Positions 26,291 to 35,742 of a stretch of 64,000 nt of DNA are shown here, piece by piece. Position numbers and translations under genes: made by a program. The first letter of the stretch is position 1. Every line of letters starts with the position of its first letter. Under the pieces are notes generated by a model. The model was not told where the DNA came from and did no database searches. It saw nothing but the letters and a program-made list of their open reading frames with translations. Origin of the DNA: Methylocystaceae bacterium (GTDB lineage Bacteria; Pseudomonadota; Alphaproteobacteria; Rhizobiales; Beijerinckiaceae); the NCBI GenBank assembly GCA_009773555.1, contig WSXZ01000005.1, forward strand, positions 1 to 64,000, given 5' to 3'.

Positions 26291-27142
26291 TCATACGAAT
26301 TCAACATCTAAACCGAAATCGAAGACTGGGGCGGAGTGCGTCAGCGCGCCAACGGAAATAAAGTCGACGCCGGTTTTCGCTATTTCCGTCGCGGTCGCGA
26401 GCGTGACGCCGCCCGAGGCTTCACAGATCATGCGGCCGCCGACGAGCGCCACGGCGCTGCGTAGATCGTCGAGCGTCATATTGTCGAGCAGCACGGCGTC
26501 CGCCCCCTCGTCGAGAGCCTCACGCAGCTGGTCGAGCGTATCGACTTCGATCTCGATTTTGACGAGATGGCCGATATTCCGCTTGGCGGCTCTGAGCGCC
26601 GGAACAACGCCGCCAGCGATAGCGACGTGATTATCCTTGATGAGCACGGCGTCATCGAGGCCGAAGCGATGATTGACGCCGCCGCCGCATCGCACGGCGT
26701 ATTTCTCAAAGGCGCGCAACAAGGGCGTCGTTTTGCGCGTGTCGCAGATTCGCGCGGACGTGCCGGCGATGGCGCTGACGTAGCGCGCCGTGAGCGTGGC
26801 GACGCCGGACAGCCGGCCAAGAAAATTGAGCGCCACCCGCTCGGCCGAGAGAATGGGCCGGGCCGGCCCGGAAATGATCGCTGCGAGCGTTCCCGGCTCG
26901 ACCCGGGCGCCATCGGCCGCCTGCGCTTCGAAGATGATCTGGCGATCCATGAGCGCGAAGGCGGCGCGCGCCGCCTGAAGTCCTGCGACCACGCCCGAAT
27001 CGCGCGCGACAATTCCCGCCCGGGCCTGCGCGCCCCTGGGAATGGTCGCCTGAGTCGTGACGTCGCCGGCGCGCCCCAAATCTTCGGCGAGCGCGGCGCG
27101 AACCGCCTCCTCGATCAGCAGCGGGGGCAAATCGGGGATCAT
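26291..27142 (-). CDS. nadC: Nicotinate-nucleotide pyrophosphorylase (carboxylating)
   Basis: A 283-aa quinolinate phosphoribosyltransferase, the third step of de novo NAD synthesis. Visible motifs are [11 protein letters not shown] (15-25), [25 protein letters not shown]-type active-site residues at about 130-155, [15 protein letters not shown] (about 157-171) and EASGGV near 240. It lies directly after nadB (3-base gap) as the last gene of the nad operon. Confidence 0.96.
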   Translation of the reverse strand: MIPDLPPLLIEEAVRAALAEDLGRAGDVTTQATIPRGAQARAGIVARDSGVVAGLQAARAAFALMDRQIIFEAQAADGARVEPGTLAAIISGPARPILSAERVALNFLGRLSGVATLTARYVSAIAGTSARICDTRKTTPLLRAFEKYAVRCGGGVNHRFGLDDAVLIKDNHVAIAGGVVPALRAAKRNIGHLVKIEIEVDTLDQLREALDEGADAVLLDNMTLDDLRSAVALVGGRMICEASGGVTLATATEIAKTGVDFISVGALTHSAPVFDFGLDVEFV

Positions 27143-27145
27143 GAC

Positions 27146-28684
27146 TTAAACCTCGTCGGCGATGCGCAGGACGGCGTCGAGCGTCGTGAGCGAGCGGCGC
27201 GCGAGGGCGGGAGCCGGCTGCGGAAAGTCAGAGCGGAAATGCGCGCCGCGGCTCTCGCGCCGCTGGAGCGCGGCCGCCGCTATGAATAGACCCGTCGTCA
27301 ACATATTGCGCGCCTCAATATCGCTCGTTCGCGAGATCATGCGCCGGATCGACCGAACCGCCACGGCGAGCCCGGCGCCGTTTCGGATGACGCCCACATT
27401 CGCCGACATCAGATCGCGCAGCTCTTCGATGACCGCGAAATCATTGTCGCGCGGCACTGGCTCGGTGCGCTCCGCCCTCGGGCGCCATTCGACCGGCAAG
27501 AGCGGCGTCGCGCGCACGTCCGCAGCGACGCGGGCGCCGAAAACGATCGCCTCGAGAAGAGAATTGGAGGCGAGCCGGTTCGCGCCGTGAACGCCAGTCG
27601 AAGCGACTTCGCCGACCGCCCAGAGGCCATCCAGGTTCGTGCGCCCGCGGTCGTCGGTCCACACGCCGCCCATATGGTAATGAGCCGCCGGCGCGATCGG
27701 AATAAGTTCGCGCGAGGGATCAATCCCGGCGGTCATGCAACTTGCGTAAACGGTCGGAAAGCGCGTCGGGAATTCGGCGCCGATGGCCGAACGGGCGTCG
27801 AGAAACGCGCCCTTTCCTGCCTTGACGCTGGCGAAAACGCCGCGGGCGACAATGTCGCGCGGCGCAAGCTCCCCGTTTGGATCGATGTCGAGCATGAAGC
27901 GTCGGCCATCCCGATCCACGATCGTCGCGCCCTCGCCGCGCAGAGCCTCGGTCGCGAGCGGCGCCGGATCGGCGTCAATGTCGATCGCCGTCGGGTGAAA
28001 TTGAACAAACTCCGCGTCAGCGATCAGCGCGCCCGCCCGCGCCGCCATAGCGACGCCGATGCCGCGCGCCTCCAACGGGTTGGTGGTGACCCGGTACAGA
28101 TGGCCAATCCCGCCCGTCGCGAGAATGAGCGCCGAACAGGGCGTCTCGTGGATCATGCCGGCGTTGTCGCGGGCGCGCACGCCAACCGCGCGACCCTCGC
28201 GCACCATAATCTCCTGCGCCGAATAGCCTTCGACGATCTGGATCGATGGGGTTCTGGCGACTTCCTTGGCCAGAATGTCCATGATCGCCCGCCCGGCGAC
28301 ATCGCCTTGGACACGCACGATGCGCCGACGCGAATGCGCCGCCTCCTGCGAGGGGAGAAAGGCGCCGAAGGCCGACCGATCGAACGGCGTTCCCATCGCC
28401 GCGAGGTCTTCGACGCGCGCGCGCGCTTCTTGCGCCATGCCGAGCGCAATGTCGCGGTCGACGAGGCCGCCGCCCGCCGCCACCGTGTCGTCGGCGTGGC
28501 TTTCCGGCGTGTCGCCTTCTTCGACGGCCGCGGCGATGCCGCCCTGCGCCCAAAAGGACGAGCCGCTGTAGCCGACGGGAGTCGGCGCGAAGATCGCCAC
28601 GGGCGTCGGCGCCAGTTTCAGCGCGCAGAACACGCCGGCGAGCCCGCCGCCGATGATGATGATGGGAGGCAAATTCTCGCGCAT
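27146..28684 (-). CDS. nadB: L-aspartate oxidase
   Basis: A 512-aa flavoprotein converting aspartate to iminoaspartate. The FAD-binding IIGGGLAGVFCALKLAP is at about 10-26, SSFWAQGGIAAAVEEGDTPE at about 42-61, HYHMGGVWTDDRGRTN at about 336-351, and GANRLASNSLLEAIVFG at about 374-390. All family blocks are present and the length is slightly short of usual. It sits between DUF4202 and nadC. Confidence 0.95.
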   Translation of the reverse strand: MRENLPPIIIIGGGLAGVFCALKLAPTPVAIFAPTPVGYSGSSFWAQGGIAAAVEEGDTPESHADDTVAAGGGLVDRDIALGMAQEARARVEDLAAMGTPFDRSAFGAFLPSQEAAHSRRRIVRVQGDVAGRAIMDILAKEVARTPSIQIVEGYSAQEIMVREGRAVGVRARDNAGMIHETPCSALILATGGIGHLYRVTTNPLEARGIGVAMAARAGALIADAEFVQFHPTAIDIDADPAPLATEALRGEGATIVDRDGRRFMLDIDPNGELAPRDIVARGVFASVKAGKGAFLDARSAIGAEFPTRFPTVYASCMTAGIDPSRELIPIAPAAHYHMGGVWTDDRGRTNLDGLWAVGEVASTGVHGANRLASNSLLEAIVFGARVAADVRATPLLPVEWRPRAERTEPVPRDNDFAVIEELRDLMSANVGVIRNGAGLAVAVRSIRRMISRTSDIEARNMLTTGLFIAAAALQRRESRGAHFRSDFPQPAPALARRSLTTLDAVLRIADEV

Positions 28685-28690
28685 CGACGC

Positions 28691-29311
28691 CTAGTCAACC
28701 GCGACGGCGGCGAGCCGCGCGAGCGCGGCGGCCTCACGGGCGATCGCCGCTTCGACCAGGCTGCGCGCGCGCGGCGGCAAGGGCAGGGCGAGGGCCGCGG
28801 CATGACCCTTGGGCGACATTTTGCACAATGTCTTGCCGAGAATGTCGACGAGCTTGTCGTCCTCATAATCCCGGTGCTTTTCGAGGAATTCATCGAAGTA
28901 ATGCTCGAGAAAGACAATCGCGGCGATGTTTTCGAGCGCCTGCGACTCGGGATCTTTCTTGAGCTGTTCCTTACGGATCAGCGCGCCGACATGCGCGATG
29001 GCCGCTTCTTCGTAGCCATGCGCCCGCATGATTTGCGCAGAAAGATCGGCGTGGTGGATGCGGCAGGCGCGCCGCCAGTCGTTGTAGCCGCGACGGCCTT
29101 CCTCATAATCCGCACGGGCGATCTCCCAGCGCCGCAGATGTTGCGCGCGGGTCGCAATCTTGAGGAGATCGGAGGCGTCAGGGTATAGCGCGGCAAGCCG
29201 CGCGCTCATGCGCTCGGCGTAAACCAGCTCAAAGGCTCGGCCCTCGAGCCGGCGCGGATCGTCGGCATTGGCGGCGTCGATGGCCGCAATCGTCGCATCG
29301 AGCGCCAGCAT
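28691..29311 (-). CDS. DUF4202 family protein in the nad operon
   Basis: A 206-aa all-helical protein matching DUF4202. LEGRAFELVYAERMSARLAA is at about 22-41, RAQHLRRWEIARADYEEGRRGYNDWR at about 52-77, and HADLSAQIMRAHGYEE at about 86-101. The paired RAQHLRRWE and HADLS histidines resemble an HD-domain-like metal site. It lies between nadA (29-base gap) and nadB (6-base gap), so it is very likely co-transcribed. The role in NAD metabolism is unknown, and a hydrolase on a nucleotide or intermediate is speculative. Confidence 0.8.
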   Translation of the reverse strand: MLALDATIAAIDAANADDPRRLEGRAFELVYAERMSARLAALYPDASDLLKIATRAQHLRRWEIARADYEEGRRGYNDWRRACRIHHADLSAQIMRAHGYEEAAIAHVGALIRKEQLKKDPESQALENIAAIVFLEHYFDEFLEKHRDYEDDKLVDILGKTLCKMSPKGHAAALALPLPPRARSLVEAAIAREAAALARLAAVAVD

Positions 29312-29340
29312 TGTCCGCCCTGTTCAAGTCAGGCCACAGC

Positions 29341-30441
29341 CTAGCCCAGATCGATCATACGTTGCACGCTGCGGCGCGCGCGCTCGGCCACTGCGGGGTC
29401 AACGGTCACTTCTTCGCGGACGTAAAGCAGGCTGTCGAGGATTTTCGGCAGGGTGATGCGCTTCATATGCGGGCAGAAGTTGCACGGTCGCACGAATTCG
29501 ACGTCCGGCGTCTCGGCGGCGACATTATCGGCCATTGAGCATTCGGTGACGAGCAGCACGCGGGCCGGCTTCCTGCTGCGCACAAAATCGATCATCGCCG
29601 CCGTCGAGCCGGCGAAATCGGAGACTTCCACAACTTCGCGCGGACATTCCGGATGCGCGAGCACCTGCACGCCGGGATGATCGGCGCGATAGTTCTCGAT
29701 CTCTTCGGCGGTGAAGCGCTCATGCACCTCGCAGGCGCCGCTCCAGGCGATGATTTCCACCTTCGTCTGCGCGGCGACGTTCTGCGCCAAATAGCGGTCG
29801 GGGACCATGATCACGCGATCGGCGCCGAGGCTCTCGACGACCTTGACCGCGTTCGACGACGTGCAGCAGATGTCGACCTCGGCTTTCACGTCGGCTGAGG
29901 TGTTGACATAGGCGACGATGGGAACGCCGGGATATTGCTTGCGCAGGGCCCGCACGTCGGCGCCGGTGATCGACTCGGCAAGCGAGCAGCCCGCCTTCAT
30001 GTCCGGGGTGAGCACGACCTTGTTCGGATTGAGCAGCTTTGAGGTTTCGGCCATGAAATGCACGCCGCCCTGAACGATGATGTCGGCGTCGGATTTCGCG
30101 GCAAGCTTCGCGAGCTGCAGGCTGTCGCCAATGTGATCGGCGACGCAGTGGTAGATCTCCGGCGTCATGTAATTATGCGCGAGGATGGTCGCGTTGCGCA
30201 CATGTTTGAGATCGTTGATCGCCTTCACGTAAGGGGCGTGGAACGGCCATTCGACGGGCGGAATGACTCTCGCGACGCGCTCGTAGAGATGCGCGGTCGC
30301 GGCCTGAACCTCCGGCGTCCATTCCAGATCAGGGCGTGGCAGCACGGGAAAGCGGCTCGAGGGGCCAACGCCAACGGCGTTTCCGGGACGCTCGCGCCTT
30401 GCGCTCGGCGCGCTTCGAACGTCGCTGGTCAGGAGTGTCAT
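29341..30441 (-). CDS. nadA: Quinolinate synthase
   Basis: A 366-aa [4Fe-4S] enzyme condensing iminoaspartate with dihydroxyacetone phosphate. [25 protein letters not shown]-type residues are at about 85-109, CTSSNAVKV (about 196) holds one cluster cysteine, and [10 protein letters not shown] and [14 protein letters not shown] give the others. The start at 30441 (GTGAGG site) is preferred over an ATG at 30468, which lies inside the inverted-repeat operator. It heads the operon nadA-DUF4202-nadB-nadC. Confidence 0.95.
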   Translation of the reverse strand: MTLLTSDVRSAPSARRERPGNAVGVGPSSRFPVLPRPDLEWTPEVQAATAHLYERVARVIPPVEWPFHAPYVKAINDLKHVRNATILAHNYMTPEIYHCVADHIGDSLQLAKLAAKSDADIIVQGGVHFMAETSKLLNPNKVVLTPDMKAGCSLAESITGADVRALRKQYPGVPIVAYVNTSADVKAEVDICCTSSNAVKVVESLGADRVIMVPDRYLAQNVAAQTKVEIIAWSGACEVHERFTAEEIENYRADHPGVQVLAHPECPREVVEVSDFAGSTAAMIDFVRSRKPARVLLVTECSMADNVAAETPDVEFVRPCNFCPHMKRITLPKILDSLLYVREEVTVDPAVAERARRSVQRMIDLG

Positions 30442-30457
30442 TGTTTGGCGCCTCACG

Positions 30458-30480
30458 CTTATACTCATAGTGAGTATAAG
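30458..30480. promoter_or_regulatory. Perfect inverted repeat upstream of nadA, candidate NAD-operon operator
   Basis: CTTATACTCA, a 3-base TAG spacer, then TGAGTATAAG form a perfect 10-bp inverted repeat 16 bases before the preferred nadA start. Its position overlaps promoter or 5' leader DNA, so binding would block transcription. NadQ-type repressors are known to control nadABC in alphaproteobacteria; assigning this site to NadQ is inference. Confidence 0.7.
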
Positions 30481-30683
30481 TAGCCCCCAATAAATCTCCG
30501 AGACGGATCCCCGCTCGGAGCGCTCAAGCTTCCAAGACTAAGCCGCGGACGAGGATCTCGCAACTTCGTCGCGCAAGACATGTGCTCGGCACGAGTATAT
30601 GTCAAGGGAGGGTCGGCGAGGGGATCGTTCTGGCTCCCGCTGATGGCGCTTTCGGCGATGGTCAAAGCTGCTATAGACGGCGC

Positions 30684-31634
30684 ATGCAATCAGGGGCGAC
30701 GCCAGCTTCTTTCCCGCACCGCCACCTTCTTGGCATTGAAGGATTGACCCGTCCTGACATCGTCACGCTCCTCGACATGGCCGAGGAGGCGATCGAAGTG
30801 TCGCGACGGGTCGACAAGAAGCGTTCGAGTTTGCGCGGGCGGACGCAAATCAATCTGTTTTACGAATCGTCAACGCGCACGCAGGCGTCCTTCGAGATCG
30901 CCGGCAAGCGTCTGGGCGCCGACGTGATGAACATGTCGGTCGCGCGCTCCTCGGAGTCGAAAGGCGAGACGCTGATCGACACGGCGGTGACGCTGAACGC
31001 AATGCGGCCGGATATCATCGTGGTTCGCCATGCGCATGCGGGCGCGGCGCATCTTCTGGCGCGCAAGGTCGACTGTTCCGTCGTCAACGCCGGCGACGGC
31101 GCGCATGAACATCCGACTCAGGCGCTGCTCGACGCGCTGACGATCAGGCGGAACAAGGGCCGCATCGAGGGGCTAACGATCGCGATTTGCGGCGACATTC
31201 TCCATTCGCGCGTCGCGCGCTCAAACATTCTGCTGCTTGGCGCGCTTGGCGCCCGGGTGCGCGTCGTCGGGCCTTCGACGCTTGCGCCGGACAGTCTGTC
31301 GCGGCTGGGCGTCGAGGTGTTTCACGACATGAGGCGCGGACTTGAGGGCGCTGACATCGTCATGATGCTGCGCCTTCAGCGCGAGCGCATGACGGGCGCG
31401 ATGACGCCGAGCGCCCGCGAATATTTCCACTTCTTCGGGCTGGACGAAGAGAAGCTCGCCTACGCGGCGCCGGACGCGCTGGTCATGCATCCCGGGCCGA
31501 TGAATCGCGGCGTGGAAATCGACACCGCCGTCGCCGACAGCGCGCGCTCGCTTATCCGCGAACAGGTCGAGATGGGCGTCGCGGTGCGCATGGCGGTGCT
31601 CGAAGCGCTCGCGCAGCATCTGCCAAATGTGTAA
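30684..31634 (+). CDS. pyrB: Aspartate carbamoyltransferase catalytic subunit
   Basis: A 316-aa ATCase forming carbamoyl aspartate in pyrimidine synthesis. [20 protein letters not shown] (about 54-73) carries the carbamoyl-phosphate loop STRT, with [15 protein letters not shown] at about 134-148 and [11 protein letters not shown] at about 270-280. The start MQSGATPAS at 30684 is preferred over a long upstream extension that has no conservation. No pyrI is seen. A dihydroorotase-like partner without a metal motif is at 62027-63328. Confidence 0.95.
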   Translation: MQSGATPASFPHRHLLGIEGLTRPDIVTLLDMAEEAIEVSRRVDKKRSSLRGRTQINLFYESSTRTQASFEIAGKRLGADVMNMSVARSSESKGETLIDTAVTLNAMRPDIIVVRHAHAGAAHLLARKVDCSVVNAGDGAHEHPTQALLDALTIRRNKGRIEGLTIAICGDILHSRVARSNILLLGALGARVRVVGPSTLAPDSLSRLGVEVFHDMRRGLEGADIVMMLRLQRERMTGAMTPSAREYFHFFGLDEEKLAYAAPDALVMHPGPMNRGVEIDTAVADSARSLIREQVEMGVAVRMAVLEALAQHLPNV

Positions 31635-31669
31635 GCTTCTCCAAAATCAATGATCGTAGGGGAGTAGAA

Positions 31670-32077
31670 ATGATCAAGCTCATCCGCTTTGTTGGGCTCG
31701 TCATCCAGTCAATCTTGATCGAGTTTTTGCACGTCTTCGGGCTCGTGGCGTTTCTTCTCGCCGCGGCGCTCGGCTATTTCCGGGCGCCGTCCTGGCTCGT
31801 GCCGATCGTCGGCGTTGTCTGCGGCATCATCGCCGACAAATTCATTGACCAGACCGAAGTCATCGCCCTTCTCGAACGGGCGGCGTCCGCCAATCAACGC
31901 GGCGGCTTCCTGGTGATCGTCTACATTATCATTGTCGCGGTCGGCTATGTCGCAGGCGCTTATGCGCGCGGGGCGGTGCATCGCCGCAAGATCGCGCAGG
32001 CGACGCCGAGCCCCGTGGCGAAGCCGCAGGCCGCGAGCGCGGCGGCCAAGCAGCCGCAAAAGCGCAAACGCAGCTGA
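31670..32077 (+). CDS. Small membrane protein, 135 aa
   Basis: Three hydrophobic helices (about 8-36, 40-58 and 79-99) are followed by a basic Ala/Lys/Pro-rich cytoplasmic tail ending QPQKRKRS. A GGGGAG ribosome site precedes the ATG. It starts 35 bases after pyrB and could be co-transcribed, but nothing suggests a shared pathway. The family is not recognised. Confidence 0.65.
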   Translation: MIKLIRFVGLVIQSILIEFLHVFGLVAFLLAAALGYFRAPSWLVPIVGVVCGIIADKFIDQTEVIALLERAASANQRGGFLVIVYIIIVAVGYVAGAYARGAVHRRKIAQATPSPVAKPQAASAAAKQPQKRKRS

Positions 32078-32108
32078 CCGGCCAAGGCTTGAGGAACGCC
32101 GCCACTTC

Positions 32109-32160
32109 CAGCCCGTCGAACAGCGCCGTCGAAAGATAGCCCTCGGCGAAAGAGGGAAGC
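32109..32160 (-). pseudogene. Duplicated 3'-end fragment of cysK
   Basis: On the minus strand this stretch encodes LPSFAEGYLSTALFDGL, nearly the last residues of the intact cysK ([17 protein letters not shown] at 33759-33810). The DNA shares a 31-bp run (32109-32139 with 33762-33792) with one mismatch, then decays. The stop codon is lost and nothing upstream resembles the rest of CysK. The two copies have the same orientation and flank the pentapeptide gene. Confidence 0.75.
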
Positions 32161-32259
32161 TTGCGGCGTCGCCGCTTCGCTTTGTAAGCTGTTGTCGACG
32201 CCGACCCTGACGCGCTCAATCGCCGTTTGGCCTGCGCGTCGGACGTTTTGGGCGGCGCC

Positions 32260-33633
32260 ATGACGTATTTTTATAGAGCTTCCGTTATTCTCTTCGTGTT
32301 GCTGGCCGCGCCCTCGGCGCGCGCCTGCTCCTGCCCGTCGCCGGTCGTGAAGGACCGGGCGCGAAATCTGCGCCAAGCGGATGTCGTCGCCGATTACGTC
32401 GTTGAGAAGCTGCGGCCGGGGTCCGACCTTTCCTACAAAATCGCGACCGTCAGGGTTACCCGGGGCTGGAAAGGCGCGAAGACCGGCGCGCGCCTCGATG
32501 TCAGATTCGGCGGGGAAGAGAGCTGCAGGACACACATTCCCGAAATCGGCGAAGCGGCGCAAAAGGCGCCTTTGAGTCTCCTCAAACGCGCGCGCGCAGT
32601 TCTCTACTGGTCGCCAATCTGTTTTGGCGGACTGTCGGCGCCCATGGTCGAGAATTTCACCGCCGAACGCGAAGCTCTGGAGGCGAAGGCGCGCGCCGCG
32701 CCGGACGACGCCGACGCGCAGCTCGCGCTGCTCGCGCATTTTCTCTACTGGCAGGAGCCTGCGCTCGCCCTTCCGCTCGCGAGAGAGGTCGCGCGCCGCT
32801 GGCCCGATAATTCGTTGGCTCAGCTGCGTTTGGCGGAAGCGCTCACGGCGGCTGGAAAGCCCAAGGAAGCCCACGCCTCGTTAAACGCGGCGTGGGCGTC
32901 GCGCGAGCTGCGCGCGCGTGCGACATTGCTCGAAATAGAGATGAGGCGGGCGACTAAGAAGTCGTCTGAAGGCGGCAGAACCGGGTATTTCTCATCCGAC
33001 GGCCGCAACGATTTCAGTCGCTCCGACCTCTCAAACAGTATTTTGAGCCAAGTCGTCTTTTACCTAAATTTCGATGGGCGCGGCTCGGATTTCACGGGCG
33101 CGCGCTTCGCCAATATCGGCTTTGAAGGGGGAGCTTTCGTCGGCGCACGATTGAACAAGGCGTTTTTTCATTCGGTGGAATTCAACGGCGCCGATCTGTC
33201 GGGCGTCGAGGCCCGAGAGTTCACTTGCGTTATATGCGCCTTCGCCGGGGCCGACCTTCGCGGTTTCGTCGCGTCGCAGGCGTCCCTCTTCCGCGCCCGG
33301 CTGACACGCGCCGATCTCTCCCGCGCCAACTTGGAAGACGCGGATCTGCGCCATGCCGACCTGCGCGCCGCACGGCTGGTCGAGACGAAGCTCGATGGAG
33401 CCAATATTTCCGAAGCAGATTTGCGGGAGGCGACGTTAGACGGAACGTCGCTTCGCGGCGCCAATCTCCGCAACGCCGATTTGCGCGGCGTCGACATGCG
33501 CGGCGCCGATCTGTCGCGTGCGGACCTGTCCGGCGCGAATTTGAAAAACGCGTCGGTTGATTGCGCGACAAAATTTCCCGATGGGTTCGACGGCTCGAGG
33601 TTTGCGCTCATTCGCACGCAAGCATGCCCGTAG
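32260..33633 (+). CDS. Secreted pentapeptide-repeat protein with N-terminal CSC (TIMP/NTR-like) domain
   Basis: A 457-aa protein. The signal peptide spans about 1-22 and the mature chain begins CSCPSP, with AD-VADYVVEKL and YKIATVRVTRGWKG following, reminiscent of NTR/TIMP-like domains with an N-terminal CxC. A helical TPR-like stretch (about 145-235) follows. A long right-handed pentapeptide solenoid (about 265-435) carries runs of A(D/N)LRxA such as ADLSRANLEDADLRHADL. Cysteines within the solenoid (TCVICAF) are unusual. The function is unknown. It lies between two copies of a cysK 3' end. Confidence 0.75.
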   Translation: MTYFYRASVILFVLLAAPSARACSCPSPVVKDRARNLRQADVVADYVVEKLRPGSDLSYKIATVRVTRGWKGAKTGARLDVRFGGEESCRTHIPEIGEAAQKAPLSLLKRARAVLYWSPICFGGLSAPMVENFTAEREALEAKARAAPDDADAQLALLAHFLYWQEPALALPLAREVARRWPDNSLAQLRLAEALTAAGKPKEAHASLNAAWASRELRARATLLEIEMRRATKKSSEGGRTGYFSSDGRNDFSRSDLSNSILSQVVFYLNFDGRGSDFTGARFANIGFEGGAFVGARLNKAFFHSVEFNGADLSGVEAREFTCVICAFAGADLRGFVASQASLFRARLTRADLSRANLEDADLRHADLRAARLVETKLDGANISEADLREATLDGTSLRGANLRNADLRGVDMRGADLSRADLSGANLKNASVDCATKFPDGFDGSRFALIRTQACP

Positions 33634-33718
33634 GAAAGCCGCTCATCGCCAGGGTGCGCGTAGCGGTCGGAATCCACATCCTGCTTTTTCGCGAAAGTTC
33701 GCCTCGCTCGGATGCGAA

Positions 33719-33745
33719 GGCGGGCTTCGCGTATCCATGCCCGCC
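33719..33745. terminator. Hairpin between convergent genes
   Basis: GGCGGGC (33719-33725) pairs with GCCCGCC (33739-33745) around a 13-base loop, between the pentapeptide gene and convergent cysK. There is no T-run on either side, so this is a weak or factor-dependent terminator candidate. Confidence 0.35.
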
Positions 33746-33758
33746 CGCGCCGTGACTG

Positions 33759-34742
33759 TCACAGCCCTTCGAACAGCGCCGTCGAAAGATAGCGTTCGGC
33801 GAAGGACGGGATGATCAGAACGATATTCTTGCCCTCGGCCTCGGGGCGCCCGGCGATCTCCAAGGCGGCGGCGACGGCGGCGCCTGACGAAATGCCGCCG
33901 GGAATCCCCTCCACCCTGGCGAGCAGCCGCGCCGTCTCGAACGCCGTCTGATTGCCGATGGTGATGATCTCATCGATGACGCTGCGATCGAGAATGGGCG
34001 GCACGAAGCCCGCGCCGATTCCCTGTATCTTGTGGGGACCGGGCGGACGTCCGGAAAGCACTGCGGAATCTTCGGGCTCCACAGCCACGACTCTCAAGCC
34101 GGGCCGGCGCGCCTTCAGCGTCTGGCCGACGCCCGTGATCGTGCCGCCGGTGCCGACGCCCGACACGAAATAGTCGACCTCGCCGTTCGTGTCGTTCCAG
34201 ATTTCCTCCGCCGTCGTCACGCGGTGAATATCGGGGTTGGCCGGGTTCTCGAACTGTTGGGGAATAACAGCGTCGGGATTTTGGGCGGCGAGTTCACTGG
34301 CCTTGGCGAGGGCCCCCTTCATCCCCTGCGAGGCGGGGGTGAGCACAAGCTCGGCGCCGAGCAGCGCCAGCATCTTGCGTCGCTCGATCGACATCGATTC
34401 CGGCATGATGAGAATGAGTCGATAGCCGCGCGCGGCGGCGACGAAGGCAAGCGCGATGCCGGTGTTGCCCGACGTCGGTTCGATCAGCACCGTTTTCCCC
34501 GGCGTGATCTTGCCGCTCGCTTCGAGCGATTCGATCATGCTGACGCCGATGCGGTCTTTGACGCTCGCGATCGGGTTGAAGAATTCGAGTTTGGCGAGGA
34601 GATTCGCCTTTACGCCGCGCTCTCGCGCGAACCGATCGAGCCGGACGAGCGGCGTATCGCCGATCGTCTGTGTGATGGAATCATAGATTCGGCCTCGGCC
34701 AGGTTTGGCCGGCGGCGTGAAGCTTGGTGCTGCCTGCGACAT
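33759..34742 (-). CDS. cysK: Cysteine synthase A (O-acetylserine sulfhydrylase)
   Basis: A 327-aa PLP enzyme making cysteine from O-acetylserine and sulfide. [13 protein letters not shown] is at about 26-38, [16 protein letters not shown] (about 51-66) carries the Schiff-base lysine, [16 protein letters not shown] the phosphate loop, and [14 protein letters not shown] the PLP loop. The C-terminal [12 protein letters not shown] is intact. A much longer frame is rejected because conserved sequence starts at 34742. TauE lies 29 bases upstream on the same strand, probably one operon. Confidence 0.95.
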   Translation of the reverse strand: MSQAAPSFTPPAKPGRGRIYDSITQTIGDTPLVRLDRFARERGVKANLLAKLEFFNPIASVKDRIGVSMIESLEASGKITPGKTVLIEPTSGNTGIALAFVAAARGYRLILIMPESMSIERRKMLALLGAELVLTPASQGMKGALAKASELAAQNPDAVIPQQFENPANPDIHRVTTAEEIWNDTNGEVDYFVSGVGTGGTITGVGQTLKARRPGLRVVAVEPEDSAVLSGRPPGPHKIQGIGAGFVPPILDRSVIDEIITIGNQTAFETARLLARVEGIPGGISSGAAVAAALEIAGRPEAEGKNIVLIIPSFAERYLSTALFEGL

Positions 34743-34771
34743 GTCTCGCCCCCAGGGAAAGAGAATGAGGT

Positions 34772-35575
34772 CTAGATTGAGAGTTTGATTCCGACCAGAG
34801 CCATGACGCTCGCAAGAGCCGGCCGCAAATAGCGGTCGGGAACCCGAGCAGCGAAATGGGCGCCAATGGCGATGCCTGGAAGAGATCCGATGAGGAGCGA
34901 AAGCAGCAGCAACCAGTCGACGCCGCCCATCAGCCAGTGCCCGAAGCCGGCGATCAGCGTCAGCGGCACGGCATGGGCGATGTCGGAGCCGACAAGACGC
35001 GCCGTCGGCGTGTGCGAATACAGCGCCAGCAGCACGGTCATGCCGATCGCCCCGGCGCCGACCGAAGAGATCGAGACCAGCACGCCGAGAAGAACGCCGA
35101 GAATCGCCGTCAGCCACAGCAGGCGCCGATCGCTCATGTCGTTCGTGTGTTTCGCGATGTGATCGAGGATCCACCGCCGGAAGAGAATCGAGAAGGCGGT
35201 CAGCAGCAGCGCGAATCCAAGCGCCGAGGTAATGAGCCCATTCGCCGCATGGCTGCCGGACTTGCCGAGCCAAGAGAGGACGAGAAGACTCGCGACGCTC
35301 GCAGGCACGCTGCCGTAGGCCAGCCGGCGGGTGATGCGCCAGTCGACTGTGCCGTGCAGGGCGTGAACGAGCGTGCCATTCGTCTTGGTGACGGCGGCGT
35401 AAAGCAGGTCGGTGCCAACGGCCGTCGTCGGGGGCACGCCGAAAACCAGCATCAGGATCGGGGTCATCAGCGAGCCCCCGCCGACGCCCGTGAAGCCGAC
35501 AAGCGCGCCAACGAAGAAGCCAGAAGCGGAATAAAGGAGATTGATCGCGCTGAGCGCGTCCAACAAGGCGGGCAT
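34772..35575 (-). CDS. TauE/SafE family sulfite exporter-like permease
   Basis: A 267-aa polytopic membrane protein with about eight helices in two repeats. The family motifs [19 protein letters not shown] (about 22-40) and [19 protein letters not shown] (about 150-168) are clear. Family members move sulfur-containing anions. The tight upstream pairing with cysK and a divergent Rrf2 regulator suggests sulfate, sulfite or thiosulfate transport for cysteine synthesis. Confidence 0.85.
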   Translation of the reverse strand: MPALLDALSAINLLYSASGFFVGALVGFTGVGGGSLMTPILMLVFGVPPTTAVGTDLLYAAVTKTNGTLVHALHGTVDWRITRRLAYGSVPASVASLLVLSWLGKSGSHAANGLITSALGFALLLTAFSILFRRWILDHIAKHTNDMSDRRLLWLTAILGVLLGVLVSISSVGAGAIGMTVLLALYSHTPTARLVGSDIAHAVPLTLIAGFGHWLMGGVDWLLLLSLLIGSLPGIAIGAHFAARVPDRYLRPALASVMALVGIKLSI

Positions 35576-35606
35576 TTCTTTCTTTCGTCGGCAGTGCTAA
35601 TCCTAC

Positions 35607-35640
35607 TCTATAAATCTAGTCAACTTTGTCAATTCTGACG
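35607..35640. promoter_or_regulatory. Promoter/operator region between tauE-cysK and Rrf2 regulator
   Basis: On the minus strand TTGACA (35627-35632) and a TATAGA/TAGAGT-type -10 stand at about normal spacing before tauE. Two TTGAC direct repeats (TTGACAAAGTTGAC) overlap the -35 region and are a plausible Rrf2-family binding site. Confidence 0.45.
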
Positions 35641-35742
35641 CGCCGCATTTTGGGAAATGATGAACACGCCGGTCGACTGCAGTAGTATGTCGGCGCAAAA
35701 GGGCGTCGGGTTCGGACCTCGGCCCTAAAGGTCATGACGGGA

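Noticed and set aside
27587-29188. A 533-codon plus-strand open frame
   Set aside because: It lies opposite nadB and DUF4202, which have clear family motifs; the product is Arg-rich and featureless.
34743-35273. A 177-residue N-terminal extension of cysK
   Set aside because: The extension is Arg/Ala-rich, runs across the tauE gene and has no conservation pattern; the CysK family start fits 34742.
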